NCBI GenBank assembly: GCA_022605405.1 | Contig: JABYQQ010000001.1 | Location: 1,116,001 to 1,180,000 of the forward strand | Length of the DNA stretch: 64,000 nt | From: Earliella scabrosa | Taxonomy: Eukaryota > Basidiomycota > Agaricomycetes > Polyporales > Polyporaceae | Direction of reading: 5' to 3' | The notes under the pieces: model-generated | What the model was told of the DNA's origin: nothing | Seen by the model: only the letters and a program-made list of their open reading frames with translations | Databases searched by the model: none | Shown here: piece after piece, positions 12,301-23,046 of the stretch | Layout of the letters: the number at the start of each line of letters is the position of its first letter | Numbering within the stretch: the first letter of the stretch is position 1 | Translations under genes and position numbers: made by a program

Positions 12301-14054
12301 TCCTAACGACGAACGTTGTGCCGGGGTTAGTGCTCGATGACGCACGCTGGGAATAGGAAGCAGGCAGGGCCAACTTCTTTTACGCTCATCCTACGCTGTC
12401 GTGTGTCGCGAGGTAGGGCCAATTTGTATTTTGCACGCCCGGCATGACCTCTCGTCCCAGAACTTTCAGTCTCCGCCGGACGCCGTTCGGTCGTTTGAGC
12501 CGTGCGTCGCGCTGCCTTTCGTGCCTCCTTTTCTGTCCGTCCGATCGCGAGTGCGTCCCGCGCTGGCCGGCGGAGGAAATAGCGGCTGGCCGCCTGACTC
12601 ATATGCGCGGCGGACCTGCGCTTGCGCAGGTTGCGTCATCGCGCGCATTGACGCCTGAATGCCTCCCAGAAGGTGTCAGAAGCCCTCGAGGGCTTGCGAA
12701 GCAGGTGTGTACGTGATCGCGTATACTGGAACGGCTGACGCTGATAACGGTGCCATCGGCGACAGTTGAGAGGCCGCGACGACGACGATAGATTCGGAGC
12801 GACGGCGCGGTGCAAGTGCGGGCGAAGGATGTGGATCGCAGCACAGCAGGGTGGTGCATTGAAGATTATCCTGTTCTGGGAGGCTCGAATGACGGCCGGC
12901 CGGTCGCCCTGTCGGCCGCGCTCAGGTGTCCCCCGAGGTGGACAAGACTCGGACGGATCCCTTGGCCGAACTTCGACTGGGGGATAGCGATGCCGGTAGA
13001 ATGTAAGTCCCCCTGCGAGATGAACGTTAACGCCTAGCTCCGTAGCGCTGTTTGCGCCTTGTGGTGTCGCGCAACGGGCCGCCCACTTGCCACGTCCACG
13101 TATCCACCCGCCGGCGTCCTGTTCGACAGCTTGTGGTTGTCGTGGATCGCACGCCGCATGTCCGTGGCCAAGGCACCATGTTCTCTGGGACGCGTCGGAT
13201 GCGTTGTAGTCGTACGTACCGTAGCTTTGACAGAGATAGGTTCTGACCTTACAGCATCGCCCCCTCTAACTCTGTGGTGAAACACCGGACAAGGGGCCCA
13301 CGTTTGATGTGGTTCTGCCTGTGCGACAGTGAATACTCAGGCGACTCCGACGCCGGCAGATGCAACATGCGGATGCGATCCCGTTTGGGCCGCGCCTCGA
13401 CGCGTGGAGGATGGGTGGAGAATACAACGAGAGCGATTCTAGTACGGTCGCGATATGTTGTCGAAGAGTCCTTGCCGGCCCGGCCGGGGAGCTCCGGCGA
13501 CTCAGTAAGTTCCGGGCGTTTCGGTATTTAGGCGCCAACCTTACGCCGACAGAAGGAGCTGTTCTTCAACAGCAGCACCACTTGTTGAGACCGCTGCCTA
13601 CTGAAACAGTCTAACGACTACGACCATTTGAGGTGTCATCGTAGCAGGTCAAGTTTTCCAGGTCAAAGTTTCAGGTTCGGACTGCAGTGGGACCAGTGCA
13701 CTGTGCTGGGCCCGGGGTGGCATGTAACCCAGATTTGCTTCTAGCTTCGTCTCCAGCCTGCAGCTACGGTGTTAGCTGCACGTCTAAAACGCTGCGTGAT
13801 ATGCAAAATGTCGCCACAGAGATCCTCAAGTACAAGTAGAACGATGACCGAGCGTGCCGCGTGCATAACTCAGTGAGCGCTTGGAAGCTGGCGCCTATGT
13901 GGCTCGGCAGATGCCGAGGCCGCTCCGTCGTCACCGGCGTTTGTGGGGCTGCTCTCACCCGACGCCCATTTCGCTCTCGTCCTTCGTGCTGCTTTCGCTG
14001 GTATTCCCGGCTATCGATCTCGTCTATTGACTCCTTGTCCACATCCGACACGAA
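6354..14054. other. Gene-poor stretch of 7.7 kb
   Basis: I looked through the translated frames on both strands. None shows a known domain, a run of frames joined by plausible introns, or reverse-transcriptase, integrase or transposase motifs. Many open frames of 60-170 codons overlap on opposite strands, as expected for GC-rich non-coding or decayed DNA. It separates the divergently oriented TIM-barrel gene and the UBC7-type gene. It could hold a small fast-evolving gene or a decayed element that I cannot recognise. Confidence 0.55.
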
Positions 14055-15278
14055 ATGAACTCACGGGGAGGAAACGCAACCGCTCTGCGCCGTCTCATGA
14101 CCGAGTACAAGCAGCTCACTTCGCAAGGTGTGGCGGAACAATGCGTCCAGATGGGTGGCAGGCCAAGCAGAGGCTCATCTTCTGTCTGCCAATTTGCTCT
14201 CCACAGGCGCACCGGACGGCATGTTCACTGCCGGTATGGCTCGCTCTTTCCTGCGAGAGACTGAATACGGCGCTGACCCGGCGCACCACTTTCGCCCTTG
14301 CCAACCCTTGCCCCGGCAGGCCCCATCTCCGAGAACGACTTCTTTACCTGGGAGGCCTTGATTGTGGGGCCCAAGGACACTCCGTTTGAGGGGGGTGTCT
14401 TCCCCGCTATCCTGACATTTGTACGTACGCCGTATGTACGACGCGCCAAACCCTCCGCTGATGGTCAGTGTCGTGTCCACTTCTTACCGCATCCGCCAAC
14501 ACGTTCTCCTCCGATGTCACACCTGCGCTCCTCGCCCTGCCACCTTCACGCCCTGCCCATGTGCACACACCACCGTCCGCCAGCCTTCCGATTACCCTCT
14601 ATCTCCATTCAAGATGAAGTTCGACCCCCCGTTGTTCCACCCCAACAGTGAGTGCTGACAGATAGAGGTGCTGCGGCGTGGGTATGCGGGTGCACATTAG
14701 TTGCTTCTGCCTTGATGAGCTACGGGCGGTGGCCGATAGGCATAACCCGCGCCCCGCCGTATATGCTTCTCGCCCTTCACGGCCGTGCTCTCGATCGTAC
14801 TGACACACGCGCTCCGTCTTCGCACGTATCGTTTCATGCGCGGCCGGTCTGTGGCCACTATTGAAGTCTACCCTGACGGCACGGTCTGTATTTCCATCCT
14901 GCACACGCCCGGAGACGATCCCACGATGTACGAACAAGCGTCCGAGCGCTGGAGCCCCGTGCAGAGTGTAGAGAAAGTAATTCTGAGCGTGATCTCGATG
15001 CTTGCAGGTGCGCCCATCACCCCTCCGGTCCGTGCCTGGAATGCGGCTTGACCCCTGATTTCCCGCTATTATTCGCAAACTCGACCCCCTTGTTTCTCGC
15101 ACAGAGCCGAACCTGGAGAGTGGCGCGAACATCGACTGTTGCAAGCTATACCGCGACAACCGGGCTGTGAGTGCTTGAACGGGTATAGTGCGCCCTTTCA
15201 CTAATGCGGAAGGATGAACCCTGCCAGGAATACGAGCGGATAGTTAAGCAGTCCATCCGTGAGCAGCTGGGGTTATGA
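14055..15278 (+). CDS. UBC7: Ubiquitin-conjugating enzyme E2, UBE2G2/UBC7 type (ERAD)
   Basis: Seven exons: 14055-14127, 14207-14233, 14320-14420, 14584-14647, 14867-15007, 15105-15166 and 15228-15278. The protein has 172 residues; human UBE2G2 has 165. The landmarks follow UBE2G2 closely: [13 protein letters not shown], a [11 protein letters not shown] strand, [14 protein letters not shown] at about 86-88, active-site Cys at about 96 in GTVCISIL, the loop [11 protein letters not shown] and [11 protein letters not shown]. In fungi Ubc7 works at the ER membrane with the ERAD ligases and the activator Cue1. Introns 3 and 4 (163 and 219 bp) are longer than those of the other E2 gene. The exon 5 acceptor (TTGAAG) is less canonical but is forced by the frame and the IYPDG motif. 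Confidence 0.93.
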
Positions 15279-17840
15279 TCCGATGTCGAGCGATGGGCTC
15301 GTCCGCAGATTGAATAGGCGCAATTGGCCGACCGGAGTACGAACAGAGGGCGGCATGACATTGCAAGCCAACGGCTCGGAGCGCCTACGCCTCAATAGCT
15401 TGTGTCGCTGTGTCCACGCCGCATGTGCTGAGTCTGTCATGCGAGCCCTTGGTGAAAGGAACATGGGAATCCGGAATGTAATGTAACATCACCTTCACGT
15501 CACCTCATCAGCGCACCATGACAACATACTGCACAGTCGCCCTTCTGAGCAGGCTTGAAGGTTGAGCCTCTCCGCCACCTTCCTCGTGTTCGCTTGCGTT
15601 CTCAAGCCCTCTGAAGATCGAGCTGCCGTCGTGCCTCTCTAGCTTCAGATCCACCCACGGCCGGCGCCCCACGTCTGACTAGGCCCGATGGTGCACGCCA
15701 CCTCGAGCTTGGGCCACCGCGGACCGCTGGAGGGATGCCGTCACGACCGCCAGCCATCGACTCGGGCACCCGAGGAGAAGGGCGTATGCGCCAGACAAGA
15801 CTCGCGGTCTGGGTCTCTGCTCGGGGTTTCCCGACATGTTACGGGGTGCCCATGCCACCATGCCACCGTCCGCCACAGCTCGCGCTGTGTCGTTCGAAGA
15901 CTGGCTGCCGCCGGGAGTCCGCGACAGGGCAGGATGGTGGCGGCGAAGCTAGAACCTCCGCGCGTCCGTCCGTGGGCCCGCCTCTGCTCGTGGACTCAGT
16001 TCCCAGTGCCCGTCGTTACCCCCGGTCGCCGTGCGCAGCCGCGTCTCGCCGTCGGACGTGGTTCGGCGAAGGCCACCGGGAGGGTGGGCTGTCTCTTGCT
16101 TGGGGGGGGGTCATTGGCGCCCTGCTCTCAGACGGCCGTCCGTCATTACTAGCTTGGGCGCGGTGGCCCAGTCACTTGCGTATGCGCGCCCGCGGGTACG
16201 TAAGGCGAGCCGTTAGGTGTTAGGTGTTAACGTTAGCGTTGCCCCTCCTCCTCCCCCCCATCCACTGCGCAGCGACCGTGGCCCGTGGCCCGTCGGCAGT
16301 CCGCGCGTGGCGTGAGGGCCACAGCGGAGGGAGGGGGGTCGTGCGAGCGATCTGGCGAGCCCAATCTCCAGCTCTTCTCGCTCGTCTCCCAAGATCTCAT
16401 AGCTCAGCCGCCGCTCTGCCCGCATCCGTGCTAGCGCGCGGGCGGAGCTGCGTCTGCGTCGAGCCAGAGAAGAGAAGAGATAGATGGCGTGCAACACGCG
16501 AGTGTCTCATGTGGACGAGCGGACAGGTGGGCTCGAGCCTCGGACGACCAGCCTCGCGGCTCTGCGCGTCTGGCCCAGCCCTGCGCGGTGGGTGGGCACT
16601 GTACGCCGCGGTGGCTGACGAAGAAGGCGGGTCTGGCATCCAAAATATCCAGCATTCAATTTGGGGGTCCCGCGTGCCTTCTGCATTCGCGCGTCTGTGG
16701 GCCGCTGTGGGCGTGTGGACGTCCGGGCGCGGCGGGGGGCACGGTGGCTGGCTGGCCAAGTGAGTTCGCAGATGGAAGACGAGAGATGGGCGATGGGTGG
16801 GTTCTGCCGCACCGTGGACCGTCCACCGTGCTTCGCTCTCGTCCACATCATGAATCATACCCGCGGTACGGGTTCAGTCAGACGGGCGCGCTCGTGCTCG
16901 GTGGGCCCGCCCATGCCGCGCGTCTGGTGCAGATTCAGTGTTCAACTGTCAGCAGCACTAGCATCGTTCGTGTTGAAATTGACTCGCGCGCAGCCCGACA
17001 GGTCCGTGGATCGTGATCGAGAGAATGAATGAATGGAATGAACGTGGCGGGGACGAATGGCGGTCGAGTGAATGCCAATAGTGATGGACGATGATGGCAC
17101 CGTGGCACATGCACGGACTCGGACACTCTCTCGAGCTCTCGCACTCGCGCGCGCGGGGTGTCTCGGACCAGCCGAGCCTATGCTCCATTCGTCGCGTCTT
17201 GTTCTCGCTCTCCACTCTCGGGCTCGCGCGCGCCTGGCCACTCACTTACTTCTCAGACGTCCAGGCTCCACAGCCATCGCACTTTTGCCCGTGCGGCGCG
17301 CTCCCGTACTCAAGCCCAAGCCCAAGCTCCCGCTCGAGTGAGAAGGATCGCTCGCGCGCCAGAACCGAAGTATTGACAGCGCGCGCGAAGAGCTTCATCT
17401 GGAATTACGAAGCGCGCGGGTTCATCATCCCGAGTCGCTCAAGCTCCAGGCTCGCTCGACTCCGGTGCGTCGCGTCTCGCCAGACTCTTGAAGCTTGAGC
17501 TTGCCTGACGAAGGCTCGAGTCGGGGCCCGAGCCCCGGCCATTGGCTCGCGTCTGTCCGTCCAATCGCGCACGCTGGCGAAACGGCGACACCTCAACCAA
17601 TGGACGCAAATGTTCGTACGTGTACGTCTACAAATATGCATCATGGCGTCCGGCGTTCGCGCCTTCCTAGGTCCCTCTTCAAGTGCTACCGCGCGCTCAC
17701 CGCGGAGTGCCGGCACTGTCCACCCACCCACCCACATACGCCCCCGCGCCGGTGATGCGTGATGCCTAATGTGTGATGTTGCCCTCCGTCTATCATATAT
17801 GCGCACTAACTTCGCTGTGGACTCTGTGGATATGATATGA

Positions 17841-17880
17841 ATGTGGGTGTGGATGTGGATGCGGATGTGGATATGTGGAC
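17841..17880. repeat. Short GTGGAT-type minisatellite
   Basis: Six-base units related to GTGGAT (GTGGGT, GTGGAT, GCGGAT, GTGGAT, ATGTGGA) follow each other. The tract is short and lies in non-coding DNA. Confidence 0.7.
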
Positions 17881-18798
17881 GTGCACGTTGGGTTCCGCCT
17901 AGCGTCGTAACAGTATCACTAGTTTCCAAGACTGAGCTCAGTACAGCGGCGGGGCCCGAAGGTGGTGCGGAATATTCGCGAACGAGTTTGCCCGAACTTG
18001 CCCCGGGGGCACGAGCTAGGTAAGTGCACTCCTTGCATCGTCCCGTCGGGTCTGGCCGCCGTGCTAATAGTGTCCCGCCATTCGCACAGGCCCGTGCGTG
18101 ATGCGGATCCGCCGAGCTTTTGCTGCCGCGAACGTCTATATGCGTCCGAGGCGCGAAAATAGCTGGCTTCAGTATCTGGAGAGAGAGACATGGGCTGGTG
18201 CGGTGACGGTGCTCCAGTAGGTATGCCGCGAAGACCAAATAAAGACAAGGCCGATCCGGATCCATTGGTTTTCAATATTCAATGTTCACGTTCAATGATT
18301 GCGCTAGGCTGAGCGCGCAACGTCGCCGCACGTCATGGAAGCCGGACCTGGTGCAGAGCGCAAGCACCTGATTGCGGCCTTCAAGCTTGGAGCGCGATGC
18401 AGCAGACGCGCTACGGTCGCACTTGTCATGGATACTCGTTCAGAAGCCCCACGCTAACAGACAGTATCTGAGGCCAAAGCGCAGGTATCTCAGGGACGAG
18501 CCATTACGCGTGCGATGACATGCCCAAGACTCAGTACTCAAGCTTCAACAGTCAATGAAGCCCGAGCTCGAGGGTCGAGCAGATCCGGGGTGTGTAGCTA
18601 CTCTGACTGATGCACGAGTCACCGCGCGCGAGCGCAACGAGAATAGCTAGCAGCAACTTCACGTCCGACCGAGTTAACGCTTCTTCGGACGGAAGCCGCC
18701 ATCCACCCGGATCCGCGAACCGCAAGATAGCATACGTACCGCGACGCGTGACGCGTTTAGTCACTAGCTAGTCAGTACCCATCCCTCGGTTGGACCTG

Positions 18799-18829
18799 AG
18801 AGAGAGATAGAGAGATGGAGAGAGATCTA
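18799..18829. repeat. GA-rich simple repeat
   Basis: A run of GAGA/GATA units between 18799 and 18829, in non-coding DNA. Confidence 0.7.
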
Positions 18830-19670
18830 TGTCGGGCCTAGGCACACACACCACGCCCAAACCCAGCGTCATGAATCACGAGAATCACGAGAACCGGGAC
18901 GACGTCGACGGTCGACGTAATAGACTCGATCGCAAGCCGGCAACGGCCAGAGGCCTACTAGTACTAGGGACGCAGCACAAATGAAAGAACCCATGGCGAC
19001 GGCACGGCGACCAAGTGCGGCTAGTGTAGCCATAGGTACCGCGACGATGACGCCCCTTGCAATTGCGTGTCTTAACGTCCAACGTATATGGAGAACGATC
19101 ACCGACACCGAGGCTACAACCTATGCATGTGTGAATGGAGGAATTGCAGGTAAGGCTGCACAAGAATAAGCGTAAATCGGAGTATACGCTGGAGTAATCT
19201 TGAAGTACAGCGTAAATAAGCCCGCCAAGGCTGATCGTAATGTATTCATATCTAATTGTATGTAGTCAGAACAAGAAGCTATTACTCGGAGTTATTCTGA
19301 GTACAAAACACGTGATCTGAAGGCCCTTCTGAAAGGGTCAAACAGCATCGGGTACGCAAGATACGGGTCATTCAGACTCGTTCTATCGTATGAATGGTGA
19401 AACTGATGCTTGCATGTTATTCGTCTGTCTAGACGCTATGAACTGGGCTTGTTACCATGGGCGCTAAGGCTGCGTGGCGGGGCGCCTTCGCTGCAATCCT
19501 GCAAGTCCTCACAAGTTATGAACACTCTGAGCATCTCTCGGCACAAATCAGGCTGGAATTCTGTATAATAGAGCACACCCAAGGTTCCGTAGCCTCCGAA
19601 TCCTGTACGGAACGGACTTGAAAGACATGTGACCTGCCGCCGAGTAAAACCGAGTAACTAAGAATACGAT

Positions 19671-19764
19671 ATGATTAAACTATATTAAAGTAAAATAAGC
19701 CTTCCCCGCCGCTCCTTATGCATATGTATCATTAAATAAGGGGCGTGAAACTTATTTTAATCAT
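19671..19764. repeat. Imperfect AT-rich palindrome
   Basis: Arms TAAAATAAG (19691-19699) and CTTATTTTA (19751-19759) are complementary. Inside them CCGCTCCTTAT (about 19708-19719) nearly complements ATAAGGGGCG (about 19736-19746). ATGATTAAA at 19671 extends the outer arm to TTTAATCAT on the other side after a 12-base interruption. The layout resembles a small MITE remnant or a cruciform-forming sequence; no target-site duplication was confirmed. Confidence 0.4.
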
Positions 19765-20579
19765 AATTGTGCAGCCTTAATTGCAGGGATGGAAGCCTGA
19801 GAGACTTGGCGCACAGAGATAATGAGCACGTGCACAGCCCCAAGACAGGTGCTGGCAGAAATAGGGAGAAGCCTCAGATAGCGAGGCATTGAGATAGTGA
19901 GATAACATAACGGGGCACTGTGCTTAGCTGCTTAGCTACTACTAGAGACGGAGACAAGAAGATGAGACCATGGCGGGATGCAGGAGCGGGAGAATGGGGC
20001 GATGGCAGGTTGGCAGGATGGGAAGATGGGAAGAGGCGGGAGACGAGGTGGGAAAGGAAAATCGGGCCGGACTCGTACGTGTAGGATAGGCAGTCGGACT
20101 AGGCGGAATAAGTATGGGCTGGGGGATAGCTATAGACGGGAACAGGCAGGCGCATTACTCGCGGGACGCGAGCACGTATCGTACCGCTGATAGACGTACA
20201 TGTATGCTACGTATACAGAGACTTTCAGACATGTGGCTTGACTTGACTTGAACTTCTGACAAGGAACTGGAGCAGGGCAGATATGGCGGAGCAGGGCAGA
20301 TGGCGGGGGGCGGCGGCCGTGGTCGTCCGGTCAATGCGGAGCGTGTTGATGCACCACACGCAACAATGACGCTCCGGACAGACCGGACCTCCGGGGGTGA
20401 CAGCGACGAGACGAGAAAGGGGACGCGGGCAGGAATAGCAACAGGACAGGCCATGGAAGAAGCACTTCCACCTACACAGCACCGCGCAGCAGACAGTGCA
20501 GCGGAGCGTCAGCGCGGCAGGGTCCTCTCGCCCACGCCCGCCCACGCCCACGAACGCGGGAGAGAATCCCCAGGCTCGC

Positions 20580-23046
20580 TCATTGCGCGTCCTGATCCTG
20601 GTCCTTGTCCTGAATCTGCTTGAACACCCGCGCGCCGTACTCGCCGCCCTGCTTGCCAAAGATGTGGCGCTGGACGTACGGGTTGCGGAACATGCCGTGC
20701 GGGTCCACCTCCTCGAGCACGCGCACAAAGTCGTCGAAGCGGGGGTACATCCGCCGCAGCGCCTCGGGCCGGAGCGGGTGGCTCTTTGCCCAGTGGGGCT
20801 TGCCGCCGTGGCGGGCGAGGATGTCCTCAAAGCGCGCAAAGAGCTTGCGGTAGGGGACGTTGAGCCCGTACGGCCTGCGCGGTGGTGGCGGTGGTGGCGC
20901 GGGAGGTGCCGGCGAGGGCAAGGGCAAGGGCGAGGGCGAGGCAGGGATGGAAAGATGCGGACGGGACGGGGGTGGATCAGGCCCGGAAGGAATGCGAAGA
21001 GTGCGAAGACGGAAGCACGTCCGCGGGCGATACCGAGCGGAGCATGTGGCAATAAGCGAGCGCGTCGGAACGGCGGAGCGGAGATAGCCCAAGGCACGTC
21101 CATCGCACGCAATCAAGTACACGCACGGGCGAAACGGCGGACGCGGGCGAGACGACGCGTGCAGGGGCGAGGAAGAGGGAGCGGGAGAAACGAAAAGAAA
21201 GGAAGCACGATGAGAAGCCAGCCACGACGGAGCGGAGTTGCGAGCACTCACTTGTACTGAATGATCCCTATCCAGCACGTCCGCTGCCCGTGGCTCGGGC
21301 TCAGCCAGATGTCGTCCGCGTCCGAGAACCTGATCTCGAGCGGGCAGTGCGGACGCAGGCCGGCAGGGTCCGCAAACTCGTCGTCCAGCCACGCGCTCAG
21401 CTCCTGCAGGCACGCCTGCGTGTGCTCGTACGGAATCGCCCATTCAGTCGTGTATTGGGGGTACTGTCGCCGCACCACCACCACCACCCCGGCAGAAGAC
21501 GATGGGATCATCCAGAAGCACAGAGGTGCGCGGGCGCAGCGAAGGTTAAGGGTGCGACAAGGTTATGTTAGACACCCCCGAGATCGCGCGGAAGGACGGT
21601 CGGGGCTCACCTTGCAGTCCAGGTTAAACACCCGGTAGCTCTCGTCCACTCCCACCGTCCGCCCCGAGATCAGCCAGGTCGCGATGTACCCGTACCACAC
21701 GTTCAGCGCCGGCACGAACCGGCCCAGGAAGAGGAGGAACTGCAGGAAGTGGTACCCGACGAGCGAGTGCCACAGCCAGGTCCCGACAGGCTTCCGCGGC
21801 TGCGAGACGGTCAGGTCAGTCGTCGGTCGCACGTAGACAGAGGCTGAGCCCCTGGAGGAGGAGGCCGGGGCGGCCGTACGCACTTCGTGTGTCCGGTCAA
21901 ACGAGCTCGCGCGGACGAGCCCCGCCTGGGGGAACCACCAGAACCGGACGTGCTGCGACGAGTGCACGAGCGTGTCCATGATCCGCAGCGCGTCGTCGAA
22001 CGTGTGCGTCTCCTGCACCTCGCGCAGCCGGAACGCGGGCTCGACGTCGAGCGTGATCTCGAGGATGAGCCCGGTGCTCCCGAGGCCGCATATCGAGGCC
22101 ATGAAGAGCTCTTCGCGCTCTTGCCGCGAACAGCGCACGCGGCTGCCGTCGGCCAGGAGGAGGACCAGCGCGCGGACGTGCATCGAAAGCACGGGATATG
22201 CGATGCCAGTGCCGTGGGTGGCGGTCGTGACGACCCCTCCGAGGGTCTGGTCGGAAATGGAGCCGAGGTTGATCATGGCGAGCCCATGGTCAGCGAGGAC
22301 GGCATGGAGGGCGTTGAGGGTGATGCCGGCCTGGGCGACGACATAGCGCTTGTCGTAGTTGACCTGTCGGAAAAACGCGGCGGGGTGTCAGGCTACGGAC
22401 GTTTCGGCGGAGAGCAGGAGAGCAGGAGCGACAGCCCGTCGGAACAGAAAGCGCGAAGAACTCAGAGTCAAAGAGAGCGAGGGAGGAGAGGTGCCTGAGC
22501 GGAAACAGACGAATGACGAACGCGCACGCCTCCGATCGTGGCGCATGGCACAGACGGAGATCTCCGAGTGACACGAAAGATCGCACGGCTGACCAAACAA
22601 GGGCAAAGTCCCGGGCGGCAAGAGCGAGCGAATCGAGCGAGCGCGCGCGGGAAAGAAGGAAGCAGAGGGAGAGAGAGGGAGCGCGAGATAACGATAGAAA
22701 GAAGCGCGACGCAAGAAAGACGGACGGGACGCACCTCGAGAACCCTGTCGAGCCGCTCGGTGCGCATCATGAACTCGGAAGTGCACGCGAGGTCGCTCGG
22801 GCTGTGGCCGAGCCCGACGACGCGCAGGGTCTTGCCCTCGCGGCGGGCGAGCTCGAGGATCGCCATGCACTGCAGCTCGTTCTCGGGCTCAAAGACCGCA
22901 AGGGGCGTGCATGTGTACGTCAGACCCCAGTTGGTGAACCGCGCACGGGGCGAGCCGGCGCGGACGGTGACCGGTGCGAGGAGGTCATAGAGCGTGGGCA
23001 GGGGCAGGTGGCAGAGCTTGGACGTCGCGGGTGAGACGGACGGCAT
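20580..23046 (-). CDS. ALO1: D-arabinono-1,4-lactone oxidase
   Basis: Five exons, 23046-22735, 22363-21884, 21799-21611, 21463-21252 and 20874-20580, give 495 residues (yeast Alo1 has 526). The enzyme makes D-erythroascorbate, the fungal ascorbate analogue, in the last step of its synthesis. The FAD-binding half contains RVVGLGHSPSD, with the His at about 81 expected to hold the flavin covalently, then GSISDQTLGGVVTTATHG and GLGSTGLILEITL. The C-terminal ALO domain contains TTEWAIPYE and the HWxK motif (HWAK, about 425-428). Exon joins restore DCK-YPQYTTEW and QY-K-PYGLN, which match the family. Introns 1 and 4 (371 and 377 bp) are unusually long for this window. The start is supported by alignment of FTNWGLTYTC near residue 37. 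Confidence 0.93.

Larger units (their letters stand above)
15279..20579. other. Gene-poor convergent region of 5.3 kb
   Basis: This lies between the 3' ends of the UBC7-type gene and ALO1. From about 15.7 to 18.2 kb it is very GC-rich, with CGCG runs and long overlapping frames on several strands (for example 286 codons at 17405-18265, minus). None resembles a protein. From about 19.16 to 19.80 kb it turns AT-rich and contains an imperfect palindrome. Simple repeats occur at 17841-17880 and 18799-18829. I find no supported gene. Confidence 0.55.
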
